A stretch of 40,730 nucleotides of DNA from Aquabacterium sp. (GCF_021768455.1 NZ_JAIZVX010000016.1:1-40730); one strand, 5' to 3'. Shown: positions 17,338 through 26,680, counted from the stretch's first letter. The notes: generated by a model from the letters alone, not told the origin. Program-made: numbers and translations.

Positions 17338-17655
17338 TTACTCGACGCCTTCGGCCTGGGCCTTGGCCCAAACCACCTTGCGGAAGCGTTCCGCGATGGC
17401 GACGGGGTCGTCTGAAAAGGTGCGCTTGGCCACGTCCATGGCCCCTTGGGCGATGGCGGCCTCGTCATGGCGCAGGGGAATGCGCCCGCCCATGTGCGTC
17501 GCGCCAGGCACGGCCCGCTGGATGGCCTGGCGATTCGGATGCTCGATCAAGGGCACCAGGGTGTCGGCTTCCACCACACCATTGAGGCAGAGCTTGCCGT
17601 CGATCACTTCGACCGTGCGGCCGTCCATCGTGGTCTTCACAAACGTTGCAGGCAT
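17338..17655 (-). CDS. Unknown nif-cluster protein, 105 residues
   Basis: Not recognised. The ATG at 17655 (GGAG 8 bp upstream) gives MPATFVKTTMDGRTVEVIDGKLCLNGVVEADTL, a small beta-rich start, followed by a helical region with HPNRQAIQRAVPGATHMGGRIPL and a C-terminal helix. An upstream TTG is in frame but has no support. It is the first gene after the nifK terminator, 13 bp before the eight-cysteine gene. Whether it is expressed by readthrough from nifK or from its own promoter cannot be told; I saw no sigma-54 element in the 100 bp upstream. Confidence 0.68.
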   Translation of the reverse strand: MPATFVKTTMDGRTVEVIDGKLCLNGVVEADTLVPLIEHPNRQAIQRAVPGATHMGGRIPLRHDEAAIAQGAMDVAKRTFSDDPVAIAERFRKVVWAKAQAEGVE

Positions 17656-17755
17656 CGCGTCACTCCAGGCCAATCAGGCATCGAGACAGAGGGGACAAAT
17701 CGAGGGTGGGGCAAAGAGCAGGTGAAAGGGCGACAAAGAACGAAGCAGACAGGGC

Positions 17756-17786
17756 AAAAAAAGGGGCAGCCCACGCCGCCCCTTTT
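17756..17786 (-). terminator. Terminator after nifK
   Basis: On the minus strand AAAAGGGGC pairs with GCCCCTTTT across a 10-base loop and runs into a stretch of T residues. It begins 10 bp after the nifK stop and ends the nifHDK transcript, at least in part. Confidence 0.85.
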
Positions 17787-17795
17787 CGCCAGACA

Positions 17796-19352
17796 TCAGC
17801 GGATGATGTCGTAGGAGTAGTCGGTCTTGCCCGGGATGATGGTGTTGGCATCCAGGGTTTCGAAGTACTCATCCAGCAGCTGGACCAGCACGCGCAGACC
17901 GCCGTCGTAGCCCCAGATCGGGTAACGGTGATAGTGGTGACGATCGAAGATCGGGAAGACCATCCGGATCAGCGGGGCGCCGGTGTCGCGCTCCAGGTAC
18001 TTGCCGTAGGTGTTGCCGATCAGGAAGTCGACGGGCTCGGTGTGCAGCAGCGAGCGCATGTGCCACAGGTCGCGCTTGGGGTAGACCTTGCAGCCTGCGC
18101 CGTAAGGCGAGCTGTCGAACAGGGCTTGCACCTTGGCGGCCCACTTTTCGTCGCCGTTGGTGGCCAGCACGTGGGCGGGTTCGGCTCCCAGCTCCAGCAG
18201 GAACTGCGTCAGGCCCAGCATCTCGTCGGGGTCACCGTACATGGCGTAGCGCTTGCCGTGCAGGTGGGCCTGGCTGTCGGCCATGGCGTCGAGCAGCTGG
18301 CCACGTTCCTTCTCCAGCTCGGCAGGGATGGGCTTGCCCGTGGCTTCAGACACGGCCATCAGGAAGGCATCGGTGCCGGCAACACCGATCGGGCTGTTCA
18401 GCACGATCACGTTGTGGCCCTTTTCCTTCAGGTACTTGATGGTCTTCTCGGCGCTGTACTCCTGGAAGACGATCGTGGTCTTGGCGTTGAGGGCGCGGAT
18501 CACCGTTTCCTTGGACGTGCCACCTTCGTACATGCGGAACTCGCCATCGGTGGGGGTGTTCCACACTTCGGACGGGTCGCAGATGATGTTGTAGTCCAGG
18601 CCGAACAGGCCCAGGATGCGCTTGATTTCCTTCATGTTGCCCACGACGTAACCGTCGAAGCCGCCGATGAAGTTGATGGTGTCGTCGGGCACGCGCTCCA
18701 GGGCGGGCACGGTGCCGGCCTTGCCGTCCCAGAAGTGCTGCAGGATGCCCAGCAGCGCGTTGTCGTAGCCGGTGATGTGGCTGCCGACGAAGGCCGGGGT
18801 GTGGGCGAAGGGCACGTCGAACTCGGCAGGCACCGAACCCTTTTCCTTCGAGGTCTTGATGAAGGCGTTCAGGTCGTCACCGATCACCTCGGCCATGCAC
18901 GTGGTCGAGACGGCGATCATCTCGGGCTTGTACAGGTTGAAGGTGTTGGCCAGGCCGTCGATCATGTTGTTGAGGCCACCGAACACGGCTGCGTCTTCCG
19001 TCATCGAGGACGACACGCAGGACGTGGGTTCCTTGAAGTGACGCGAGAAGTGCGAGCGGTAGTAGGCCACGCAGCCTTGCGAACCGTGCACGAAGCTCAT
19101 GGTCTTGGCAAAGCCATTGGCCACGAAGACGGCACCCAGCGGCTGGCAGGCCTTGGCGGGGTTGACCACCAGGGAGTCACGCTTGAAGTTCTTCTCTTTG
19201 TAGTCTTCGGTCTTGGTCCACTCGACGATCTGCTTGATCTTCTCGTCGGCGTGGTTGAACTCGAAGGCCTTCTTGCCTTCCAGCATCTCTTGGTATTCCG
19301 GCTCGCGGAACAGGAATTCGTGGTCAAGGACCTTGTCTGCGCTTTGCGGCAT
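17796..19352 (-). CDS. nifK: Nitrogenase MoFe protein beta subunit NifK
   Basis: Beta subunit of dinitrogenase. The 518-residue length is normal for the long NifK group. P-cluster cysteines are C69 ([10 protein letters not shown]), C94 ([19 protein letters not shown]) and C152 ([12 protein letters not shown]), with Ser188-equivalent region present. The C-terminal [22 protein letters not shown] is typical. TAGGAGAG lies just upstream of the ATG. It follows nifD by 98 bp, with a strong intergenic hairpin, and is followed by a terminator. Confidence 0.97.
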   Translation of the reverse strand: MPQSADKVLDHEFLFREPEYQEMLEGKKAFEFNHADEKIKQIVEWTKTEDYKEKNFKRDSLVVNPAKACQPLGAVFVANGFAKTMSFVHGSQGCVAYYRSHFSRHFKEPTSCVSSSMTEDAAVFGGLNNMIDGLANTFNLYKPEMIAVSTTCMAEVIGDDLNAFIKTSKEKGSVPAEFDVPFAHTPAFVGSHITGYDNALLGILQHFWDGKAGTVPALERVPDDTINFIGGFDGYVVGNMKEIKRILGLFGLDYNIICDPSEVWNTPTDGEFRMYEGGTSKETVIRALNAKTTIVFQEYSAEKTIKYLKEKGHNVIVLNSPIGVAGTDAFLMAVSEATGKPIPAELEKERGQLLDAMADSQAHLHGKRYAMYGDPDEMLGLTQFLLELGAEPAHVLATNGDEKWAAKVQALFDSSPYGAGCKVYPKRDLWHMRSLLHTEPVDFLIGNTYGKYLERDTGAPLIRMVFPIFDRHHYHRYPIWGYDGGLRVLVQLLDEYFETLDANTIIPGKTDYSYDIIR

Positions 19353-19396
19353 GGTGGCTCTCCTAGATAACGATGGTCAACTCAAGTGGTTCTCTG

Positions 19397-19428
19397 GACG
19401 CCGGCCGTCCCCAGGACGGGCCGGCGTC
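19397..19428 (-). other. Intergenic stem-loop between nifD and nifK
   Basis: GACGCCGGCC(C)GTCC pairs with GGACGGCCGGCGTC with a small loop and one bulge. The stem is too GC-rich and lacks a T run to be a usual terminator; it more likely blocks exonucleases or tunes the amount of nifK message. Confidence 0.65.
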
Positions 19429-19450
19429 TTGTGCGCTGGGATCCGGTGGA

Positions 19451-20911
19451 TCAGGCGGCCTTCTTCCAGGGCGCCTTGGTCAGGCCCCAGATCGGGCTGC
19501 TGATGGCCATGTCCATGTCACGGGCGAAGATGGCGAAGCCGTCGTAGCCGTGATAAGGGCCGGAGTAGTCCCAGCTGTGCATCTGACGGAAGGGCACGCC
19601 CATCTTCTGGAAGACGTACTTTTCCTTGATGCCCGAGCCCACCAGGTCAGGCTGGACCTTCTCGACGAACTGCTCGAACTCGTAGCCGGTCACGTCGTCA
19701 TAGATCAGCGTGCCGTCCTTGACGTAGTGCGTGGTGCGCTGGTAGTCGTCGTTGTGGCCGAATTCGTAGCCGGTACCGACCACGTCCATGCCCAGGTCTT
19801 CATAAGCACCGATCACATGACGGGGGCGCAGACCACCCACGAACAGCATGACCTTCTTGCCTTGCAGGCGAGGCTTGTACTTGGCGATGACGGCTTCCAT
19901 CAGCGGCTTGTACTTGGCGATGACTTCTTCGGCCTTGGCCTTGATGCTGTCGTCGAAGTGAGCGGCGATTTCGCGCAGCGACTTCTCGATCATCGAGGGG
20001 CCAAAGAAGTTGTACTCGACCCATGGCACACCGTACTTCTCTTCCATGTGACGGCTGATGTAGTTCATCGAGCGGTAGCAATGGAGGACGTTGAGCTTGG
20101 CCTTCGGGGTGTTTTCCAGCTCGGCGATGGTGCCGTCACCCGACCACTGGGCGATGACGCGCAGGCCCATCTCTTCCAGCAGGATGCGGCTGGACCAGGC
20201 ATCGCCACCGATGTTGTAGTCGCCGATGATGGCCACGTCGTAAGGCGTGGATTCGAAGACGTGTTCCTTCTTCGTCTTGCCGTCAAACACCCAGTCTCGG
20301 ATGGCGTCGTTGGCGATGTGGTGACCCAGCGACTGGGACACGCCACGGAAGCCTTCGCAACGCACCGGCACGATGGTGTGGTTGTTGTGTTCCTTGGACT
20401 TCTTCTTCGACACGGCTTCGATGTCGTCACCGATCAGACCGATCGGGCACTCCGATTGCACCGAGATGCCCTTGTTCAGGGGGAAGAGTTCCTGGATTTC
20501 GTCGACGATCTTTTCCAGCTTCTTGTCGCCGCCGAAAACGATGTCCTTTTCCTGGAAGTCGGACGTGAACTGCATGGTCACGAAGGTGTCCACGCCGGTC
20601 ACGCCGATGTAGTAGTTGCGGCGGGCAGCCCACGAATACTGGCCACAGCCCACGGGGCCGTGCGAGATGTGGATCATGTCCTTGATCGGGCCCCACACCA
20701 CGCCCTTGGAGCCGGCGTAAGCGCAGCCACGGATGGTCATCACACCGGGCAATGACTTGATGTTGGATTTGACGCCGCAGTCAGGCTTGCCTTCTTCAAA
20801 GGTGCCGAGGTGCTTGGCGCGACGCTTGGCCATCTTCTCGGGATAGGCCTTCAGGACTTCATCGATCAAGGCCTTGTTCTGGGCCTTGCGCTCTTCAACG
20901 GTCATGCTCAT
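19451..20911 (-). CDS. nifD: Nitrogenase MoFe protein alpha subunit NifD
   Basis: Alpha subunit of dinitrogenase, carrying FeMo-co. In the 486-residue form, P-cluster ligands are C63 (IRGCAYAG), C89 (PVGCGQYS) and C155 ([12 protein letters not shown]); FeMo-co ligands are C278 ([10 protein letters not shown]) and H445 ([15 protein letters not shown]). The substrate-channel histidine lies in [10 protein letters not shown] (about residue 197). CGGAG lies 7 bp before the ATG at 20911; an ATG two codons later is also possible. It is the molybdenum type, not VnfD or AnfD, judging by length and context. Preceded by nifH (145 bp) and followed by nifK. Confidence 0.97.
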   Translation of the reverse strand: MSMTVEERKAQNKALIDEVLKAYPEKMAKRRAKHLGTFEEGKPDCGVKSNIKSLPGVMTIRGCAYAGSKGVVWGPIKDMIHISHGPVGCGQYSWAARRNYYIGVTGVDTFVTMQFTSDFQEKDIVFGGDKKLEKIVDEIQELFPLNKGISVQSECPIGLIGDDIEAVSKKKSKEHNNHTIVPVRCEGFRGVSQSLGHHIANDAIRDWVFDGKTKKEHVFESTPYDVAIIGDYNIGGDAWSSRILLEEMGLRVIAQWSGDGTIAELENTPKAKLNVLHCYRSMNYISRHMEEKYGVPWVEYNFFGPSMIEKSLREIAAHFDDSIKAKAEEVIAKYKPLMEAVIAKYKPRLQGKKVMLFVGGLRPRHVIGAYEDLGMDVVGTGYEFGHNDDYQRTTHYVKDGTLIYDDVTGYEFEQFVEKVQPDLVGSGIKEKYVFQKMGVPFRQMHSWDYSGPYHGYDGFAIFARDMDMAISSPIWGLTKAPWKKAA

Positions 20912-21028
20912 GGTGCGACTCCGTGTGTGGATTCAGAGGGTTCCGGGAGGTCTTGCTTTGGTCTTCTTGGTGTGATCGTCAGCAGCCTCTGGTCTGGTCC
21001 ACCCGGGCAGGCGAGCGTGGTGACCACG

Positions 21029-21046
21029 CCCACCCGACCGGGTGGG
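21029..21046 (-). other. Stem-loop after nifH
   Basis: CCCACCC and GGGTGGG form a 7-bp stem with a 4-base loop, 11 bp after the nifH stop. A second small palindrome (GTGGTGACCAC) is adjacent. No T run follows. Such hairpins commonly protect the abundant nifH message. Confidence 0.6.
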
Positions 21047-21056
21047 GAACCGGCTG

Positions 21057-22148
<1,092 letters not shown>

Positions 22149-22166
22149 CTAGCCCCCCTGACGCCA

Positions 22167-22182
22167 TGTGGGAAAGGTGACA
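22167..22182. promoter_or_regulatory. NifA binding site (UAS) between nifH and the divergent gene
   Basis: TGTGGGAAAGGTGACA is an exact TGT-N10-ACA site. It lies about 80 bp upstream of the nifH -24 element and about 115 bp upstream of the plus-strand sigma-54 element, so it can serve both. Confidence 0.85.
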
Positions 22183-22241
22183 AAAGCCCACACGACGTCG
22201 CGAACAACACAGGCCTGTCGTTTGGCAGAGTGGGCCCACAG

Positions 22242-22258
22242 CCCCGATGGCATCGGGG
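22242..22258. repeat. Perfect 8-bp inverted repeat in the nifH divergent region
   Basis: CCCCGATG and CATCGGGG flank a single base. It lies 40 bp upstream of the plus-strand sigma-54 element. It could be an operator or a hairpin; no known binding site fits. Confidence 0.5.
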
Positions 22259-22297
22259 TTCCCGGGCAATGCCCCTTCAATCCCGAGCATCCGCTTC

Positions 22298-22313
22298 TGG
22301 TATGGGGATTGCA
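22298..22313 (+). promoter_or_regulatory. Sigma-54 promoter of the unknown gene divergent from nifH
   Basis: TGGTATGGGGATTGCA has GG-N10-GC spacing and TTGC at -12, a good match to the consensus with T for C at one -24 position. Transcription would start about 45 bases before the ATG at 22369. Confidence 0.75.
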
Positions 22314-22368
22314 GAAATGGGCTCACGCGTGCGCGCACGTTCCACCCCTGTCACCCAAGGACTTCACC

Positions 22369-22977
22369 ATGACCGTCACACTGGACAAAACCACCATCGA
22401 CCAGACCGCCTTTGCGGCTCTCGATGCCGCCAAACGTCTCCAGAACCCGGTGCTGAAAGCACCCACGCACAAGCCGGGTCGCTTCGGTTTCCGCGGTGAA
22501 CTGGCGCTGCGCTTTTCACAGCAGATGGCCGACGAGGCTCGCCCTCCCGAGCTGACCTGTGACCAGGTCATGGCCATCGCCCAGGCCGGCGAAACCACCA
22601 TCCCCTTCTTCACCGGCTACCTGCTCTCCTTCGAACACCTGAAGGATGTGGCCGAGGCCTTGGGCAGCACCCTGACCGCTGGTGGCAAGTACTTCCTGTT
22701 CTGCAACAACATGGACATCAGCAAGAAGTACCAGGTGCCCTTCAAGGGCGCGATGTTCTATGTGCTGCCGATCGACGAGGCGACGGTCTACAACGAACTG
22801 CTCGATCTGCTCTACCTGGAGAAGAACGAACTCAAGAAGCTCGACACGGCCGCCAAGCTCGATGCCATCGCCGATGCGGCCATGAAATTCGACGTGACCT
22901 TCGACATGATCACGTACAGCGAAGGGCTGGAGCTGATGGGCCCGGTGCGCAACCCGAACGAGAACCGTCCGGTCTGA
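22369..22977 (+). CDS. Unknown protein under apparent NifA/sigma-54 control
   Basis: A 202-residue soluble protein that I do not recognise. It has no signal peptide or membrane segment and three scattered cysteines at most. It opens with MTVTLDKTTIDQTAFAALDAAKRLQ; the middle contains FTGYLLSFEHLKDVAEALGSTL and GGKYFLFCNNMDISKKYQVPFKGAMFYVLP, and the end is helical with paired Lys/Leu (YLEKNELKKLDTAAKLDAIADAAMKF). The ATG at 22369 follows a plain AAGGA site about 8 bp upstream. The clear sigma-54 promoter and the NifA site shared with nifH imply expression together with nitrogenase. Candidate roles are nitrogenase protection or regulation, but no motif supports one over another. Confidence 0.85.
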   Translation: MTVTLDKTTIDQTAFAALDAAKRLQNPVLKAPTHKPGRFGFRGELALRFSQQMADEARPPELTCDQVMAIAQAGETTIPFFTGYLLSFEHLKDVAEALGSTLTAGGKYFLFCNNMDISKKYQVPFKGAMFYVLPIDEATVYNELLDLLYLEKNELKKLDTAAKLDAIADAAMKFDVTFDMITYSEGLELMGPVRNPNENRPV

Positions 22978-23009
22978 AGTGCCGTGAAGCGCCGCCAGGG
23001 CTCGCCAAT

Positions 23010-23038
23010 GGGGTCGACCGCGCCTTGAGGGTCGCCCC
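23010..23038 (+). terminator. Possible terminator after the 22369 gene
   Basis: GGGG-T-CGACC pairs with GGTCG-CCCC across a 10-base loop, followed only by TTA. It lies 32 bp after the stop. The rest of the 235-bp gap to 23213 shows no other clear element. Confidence 0.4.
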
Positions 23039-23212
23039 TTAGCCCTGACAGGAAATCGCTCCCAGCGTTTTCCCGCAATCAGGCCGAATTCCGTGGATTC
23101 CAGCCGTTTCGCCCCTTCAGACAGGGGGGATTCGGTAAATGGGCGCCGGTGCACGATTAACACCACACCAACACGACACGCCACAGGCCTGTCACCGCCC
23201 ACAGGAGTTCAC

Positions 23213-23902
23213 ATGACTTTCGCCTCCCCGCTGATCCGATCCCTGGTTGTCTCTGCTGGCCTGGTCGTCGCCAGTGCCACGGCTTCGGCCGCCGGCCTGA
23301 CCATCCCCGCGGCCGGCATCCAGGCCAACTCGGTGCTCGACTTCTCCGACGACGCGCTGAAGTCCTTCAACCTGCGCTTCATCAGCGTATCCATCGAGGC
23401 CAAGGGCAACGCCACGGTGCTCGACAAGACGCTGGGCACCTACAACATGCCGATCACCAGCATCTCGGTGAGCTCCTCGCTGAAGGTGGCCGGGGGCCAG
23501 GCCAGCGGCTCGGCCTTGCTGATCACCCGCGCCAACGACGATGACGTGACCGTTGGCATGACCCTGGCCAACTTCACCATCAATTACGAGACCAAGCAGG
23601 TGCTGGCCGACGCCACCCCGCTGCATGGCGCCACCGTCCCGCAGATGCCGCTGTACAACTTCAACGTGGCCACGCCGCTGGCCCTGAAGTACAAGTTCCC
23701 CCTGACCATCACCGGTCACGAGGTGCTGGACAAGCTCTTCCTGACGCCGGAAGCCAAGGCCTTCTTCATGTCCTCGCTGGAACTGCCCGCTGTGGCCACC
23801 GGCCTGCTGGACACGACCGATTTCGGCACCCTGACCCAGGACATCAGCACCAAGGCCCGCAAGCCGGCCGTGCCGACCGCAGCCTACGTGCCCGCACCCT
23901 GA
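23213..23902 (+). CDS. Secreted protein of unknown function, paralogue 1
   Basis: A 229-residue protein with a Sec signal peptide: a short start, hydrophobic LIRSLVVSAGLVVASATA and a cleavage site near ASAAG (about residue 26). The mature part is beta-rich with alternating hydrophobic residues and no cysteines, and ends with TDFGTLTQDISTKARKP and a Pro/Ala tail. It is clearly homologous to the next gene, with the last 110 residues about three-quarters identical (shared INYETKQVLAD and KYKFPLTITGHEVLD). A strong ACAGGAG site precedes the ATG. I know no named family; secretion to the periplasm or surface is the only supported statement. Confidence 0.85.
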   Translation: MTFASPLIRSLVVSAGLVVASATASAAGLTIPAAGIQANSVLDFSDDALKSFNLRFISVSIEAKGNATVLDKTLGTYNMPITSISVSSSLKVAGGQASGSALLITRANDDDVTVGMTLANFTINYETKQVLADATPLHGATVPQMPLYNFNVATPLALKYKFPLTITGHEVLDKLFLTPEAKAFFMSSLELPAVATGLLDTTDFGTLTQDISTKARKPAVPTAAYVPAP

Positions 23903-23923
23903 ACCTTGTGCGCCAGGCCCTGA

Positions 23924-23953
23924 CGGGATAACCCGACACCTCGCGTTATCCCG
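23924..23953 (+). terminator. Hairpin after secreted paralogue 1
   Basis: CGGGATAAC and GTTATCCCG form a perfect 9-bp stem with a 12-base loop, 21 bp after the stop. There is no T run, so it may be a weak terminator or an RNA stabiliser. Confidence 0.5.
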
Positions 23954-24039
23954 CACCTGATTCAGGGGAAAGCCTCCTTGGGGCAACCCTGGGTTTGGCG
24001 CTTTTTGTTCCAGGTCGGCACGCTCGTCCCTCCACCTCA

Positions 24040-24059
24040 GGGGGGCGGGGGGCGGGGGG
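24040..24059 (+). repeat. Three consecutive six-G runs
   Basis: Three runs of six G separated by single C residues lie 69 bp upstream of the second secreted paralogue. Each run is long enough to be split, so a G-quadruplex is possible in the plus strand. Confidence 0.8.
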
Positions 24060-24127
24060 CTGCGCGATGATGAAGCCATGTCCACCCGGGCTGGCTTCAA
24101 CCGGCCCGTTCAACCCAGGAGCGCCCC

Positions 24128-24811
24128 ATGCTGTCGATGTCCTTCCGTTCGTTTGCCGTCTCTGCCGCCCTGGTGGCCGCTTCCGCTTCGGCCACCGCCA
24201 CCGGTCTGACCATCCCCGTCAACGCCCTCACTGCGGACTCGGTGCAGGCCTTCTCCGACGCTGCCCTGAAGTCCTTCGCCCTGAAGTTCATCGGCGTGAC
24301 CGTCACCCCCAAGGGCACGGCCACCGCCTCGGCCAGCACCACGGGCGCCTATGTGCTGCCCATCACCCACATCACGCTGAAGGGCCTGAAGATCGCCAGC
24401 GGCCAGGCCCGTGGCGCCGCCCTGGTCATCAGCCGTGAAAACGACGATGGCGAGGTCGTGGGCTTCACCCTGGCCAACTTCTCCATCAACTACGAGACCA
24501 AGCAGGTGCTGGCCGACACCACCCCGCTGGGCAGCACCGTGACCGTGCCGCAGCTGCCGCTGTACAACTACAACGCCCTGGCACCCCTGGCCCTGAAGTA
24601 CAAGTTCCCGCTGACCATCACCGGTCACGAAGTGCTCGACCAGCTCTTCCTGACACCCGAAGCCAAGGCCGTGTTCATGGATTCGCTGCAATTGCCGGCC
24701 GTGGCCATCGGCCTGCTGAACACGACCGACTTCGGCACCCTGACCCAGGACATCAGCACCAAGTTCCGCAAGACCCCGGTGCCGAACAAGCTCTACGTTC
24801 CTGCGCCCTGA
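24128..24811 (+). CDS. Secreted protein of unknown function, paralogue 2
   Basis: A 227-residue paralogue of the preceding gene, also with a signal peptide (FRSFAVSAALVAASASATAT, cleavage near residue 25). Similarity runs over the whole length and is strongest in the second half, where long DNA stretches are nearly identical, showing a tandem duplication. Main differences are in the first 100 residues of the mature part. AGGAG lies 6 bp before the ATG at 24128; an ATG three codons later is also possible. No cysteines and no known motif. The pair sits inside the nif island on the opposite strand, so a link to nitrogen fixation is unproven. Confidence 0.85.
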   Translation: MLSMSFRSFAVSAALVAASASATATGLTIPVNALTADSVQAFSDAALKSFALKFIGVTVTPKGTATASASTTGAYVLPITHITLKGLKIASGQARGAALVISRENDDGEVVGFTLANFSINYETKQVLADTTPLGSTVTVPQLPLYNYNALAPLALKYKFPLTITGHEVLDQLFLTPEAKAVFMDSLQLPAVAIGLLNTTDFGTLTQDISTKFRKTPVPNKLYVPAP

Positions 24812-24868
24812 TCGCTGTTCCCTTTGTGAGTTTTGCGCCAGTTCCAGCCTGGCGCCCCACATCCTGAT

Positions 24869-24884
24869 CCGGCACGCGTGCCGG
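24869..24884. repeat. 16-bp perfect palindrome between 24811 and 24934
   Basis: CCGGCACGCGTGCCGG is followed at once by a second small hairpin (GGGAGCC-TC-GGCTTCC). Together they may end transcription of the secreted paralogue, though there is no T run. Confidence 0.45.
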
Positions 24885-24933
24885 GAGCCTCGGCTTCCGG
24901 TAGGCTGCCGGATCTGCCTTTTCTGCTTCGCAC

Positions 24934-25668
24934 ATGATCATCCAGCAAGACACCCCTCTCTGGAAGCGGCTCGCCCTGCCGGTTTCCCTTGCCCTTGTGG
25001 CGATCGCGGCCTACGCCATCTGGTCTCACGGCCCTGAGGACGGGCCTGCGGCCAACGACACAGCCGCTTCGGCCTCCGCCGGCGGCGCCCAGGGCAATGT
25101 GCCCAGCCCCTTCGGCAGCATGGCCACCCACCAGGCACCTGCCCCCGACGGCAAGCCCGCGACCATCTCGCAGGAAGACTGGGACGCCCTCAAGGCCGCC
25201 ACGGCGCGCTTGCCCCAGGGTGCCGCCGAGGCCCAGCGCATCGTGAGCTACCTGGGCTACCAGCACGACTTCGAGTTCTGGCAATCCACCATCGACTCCA
25301 GGAACGTGGAGAGGCGCCACCAGATGGCCCGCGCCCTGCTCGACCAATTGCCAGAAAGAGTGGCCAAGGGTGAGTTCACCGGCCCTGAAGGCACGCTCAT
25401 GGGCACCGTGCTCCTGGGGGACCTCATCGCCGAAGAAGCCAAGCGAGAAAAAGCCATTGAAGAATGGACCCAAAAGCTCAACACGGCCGCACCGCAGCCC
25501 AGCGACGAAAAACTGCTGTCCGACCGCGACCGGATGACCGAGCTGATGCGCCGCCGCGCCGTGGCTTACCTGGAGTGGCAGGCGAAAGCACCGTCCGAGC
25601 GCAAGGCGGGCGAACTGGACAAGGCCTTTGACGACGCCCAGCGCTGGTTCGCCAGCGGAGCCCCCTGA
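24934..25668 (+). CDS. Membrane-anchored protein of unknown function
   Basis: A 244-residue protein with one N-terminal membrane segment (LALPVSLALVAIAAYAIW, about residues 13-30), then a Pro/Ala/Gly-rich spacer to about residue 80 and a helical, charged periplasmic domain (EEAKREKAIEEWTQKLN, RDRMTELMRRRAVAYLEWQ). The N-in arrangement fits the positive-inside rule. The layout recalls membrane-tethered chaperones or accessory proteins, but I do not recognise a family. No strong ribosome site is visible. It is 122 bp after the secreted paralogues and 108 bp before the hemerythrin gene. Confidence 0.7.
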   Translation: MIIQQDTPLWKRLALPVSLALVAIAAYAIWSHGPEDGPAANDTAASASAGGAQGNVPSPFGSMATHQAPAPDGKPATISQEDWDALKAATARLPQGAAEAQRIVSYLGYQHDFEFWQSTIDSRNVERRHQMARALLDQLPERVAKGEFTGPEGTLMGTVLLGDLIAEEAKREKAIEEWTQKLNTAAPQPSDEKLLSDRDRMTELMRRRAVAYLEWQAKAPSERKAGELDKAFDDAQRWFASGAP

Positions 25669-25776
25669 CCCGGGGCGCACGGCGGCCTTGACCTGGGACA
25701 AGGCCCGGCTCGGGCAGGTGTTCAGAATGGATTCAGACACACAGACCACCGATCCACCTGAAGCCAGGAGAGCACC

Positions 25777-26322
25777 ATGCCAGCCCTCGCCACCGCCCCA
25801 CGCACCACGTCGCCCCGTGGCATCCAGCCCTTTGACGTGCTGGACGCCTGTCACCAGCAGATGGTCACGGCCCTGCACCAGCTCGCTACCCTGGTTGAGC
25901 ACCTGCGGGAGCGCGGTGTGGACGGCAAGGCCCAGGAGATGGCCCGCAACATCTTCAACTTTTTCATGACCACGGCCCGCCAGCACCATGAAGACGAAGA
26001 AAAGCACATCTTCCCTGCCCTGCTGCGCAGCGACGACGACAACCTGATCCGCCAGACCCTGCGCCTGCAGCAGGACCACGGCTGGATCGAAGAAGACTGG
26101 CTGGAACTGGCACCGCAGATCGAGTCCATCGCAGCCGGCTACAACTGGTTCAACCTCGAACAGCTGGAACTCGGCATCCCGGTGTTCACCGCGCTCTACC
26201 AGGACCACATGGCGCTGGAAGAATCGCTGATCTACCCGGAGGCCAAGGCGCGCATCGGGGCATGGGACCTCCAGGGCGCAGGACGCGAGATGGCCGAAAG
26301 GCGGCGCGTCAACAAGCGCTGA
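25777..26322 (+). CDS. Hemerythrin domain protein
   Basis: A 181-residue four-helix protein with the di-iron HHE pattern: H26 (ACHQQM), H70-H71 with E74/E75 and H77 (RQHHEDEEKHIFP), H101 (QQDHGWIEEDW) and H144 with E148 (YQDHMALEESLIYPEAK). Such proteins bind O2 or respond to NO or iron. AGGAGAG lies close before the ATG. In a diazotroph with oxygen-sensitive NifA and nitrogenase, an oxygen-scavenging or sensing role is attractive but inferred. A strong terminator follows. Confidence 0.9.
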   Translation: MPALATAPRTTSPRGIQPFDVLDACHQQMVTALHQLATLVEHLRERGVDGKAQEMARNIFNFFMTTARQHHEDEEKHIFPALLRSDDDNLIRQTLRLQQDHGWIEEDWLELAPQIESIAAGYNWFNLEQLELGIPVFTALYQDHMALEESLIYPEAKARIGAWDLQGAGREMAERRRVNKR

Positions 26323-26332
26323 GCACACCGAC

Positions 26333-26356
26333 AGAGGCCCCGAGGGGCCTCTTTTG
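26333..26356 (+). terminator. Terminator after the hemerythrin gene
   Basis: AGAGGCCCC and GGGGCCTCT form a 9-bp stem with a GA loop followed by TTTTGTTGTG. It lies between convergent genes and points to the plus strand. Confidence 0.92.
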
Positions 26357-26374
26357 TTGTGTGGCGCTCAGCGT

Positions 26375-26680
26375 TCAGACGCCCGATTTGAAGCCCAGCA
26401 GCTCAACGGTCACCGGCTCTTCGCCCAGGGTGGCCTGACAGGCCAGGCGCGACTTGGAGCCCACACCCACGATGGTGTCGAGCATCTCGTTTTCGGTGCG
26501 CTGGATCTTCGAAATGCCCTTGCGGCCTTCCTGCACAAACAGATGGCAGGCGCCACATTTGCCCTGGCCTTCGCACTTGGTCATCAGGGCCACGCCGGCT
26601 GCCTTGATGGCAGCCAGCAGGCTCATGCCAGGGGTGGCCTCGAAGGTGATGCCTTGGGGCAGGATGGTGAGTGCGGTCAT
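26375..26680 (-). CDS. [2Fe-2S] ferredoxin in the nif cluster
   Basis: A 101-residue ferredoxin with the cluster ligands C36, C42, C45 and C81 (CEGQGKCGAC and RLACQ), the C-x5-C-x2-C-xn-C spacing of the adrenodoxin/Isc group rather than the plant type. It has an N-terminal strand pair (TALTILPQGITFEATPG) typical of the fold. GGAGA lies 7 bp before the ATG. It is the last gene of the nifB-to-ferredoxin run. It may carry electrons for cluster assembly or to nitrogenase; this cannot be settled from sequence. Confidence 0.88.
   Translation of the reverse strand: MTALTILPQGITFEATPGMSLLAAIKAAGVALMTKCEGQGKCGACHLFVQEGRKGISKIQRTENEMLDTIVGVGSKSRLACQATLGEEPVTVELLGFKSGV

Noticed and set aside
17656-17755. 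Possible promoter for the group behind nifK
   Set aside because: No sigma-54 element or convincing -35/-10 pair was seen; readthrough from nifK remains possible.
19880-19925. Repeated VIAKYKP segment in NifD suggesting an internal duplication
   Set aside because: From memory, a similar repeat is present in other NifD proteins, so it is a family feature.
19373-20755. Long plus-strand frame opposite nifD
   Set aside because: Same shadow effect; nifD on the minus strand has all the expected ligands.
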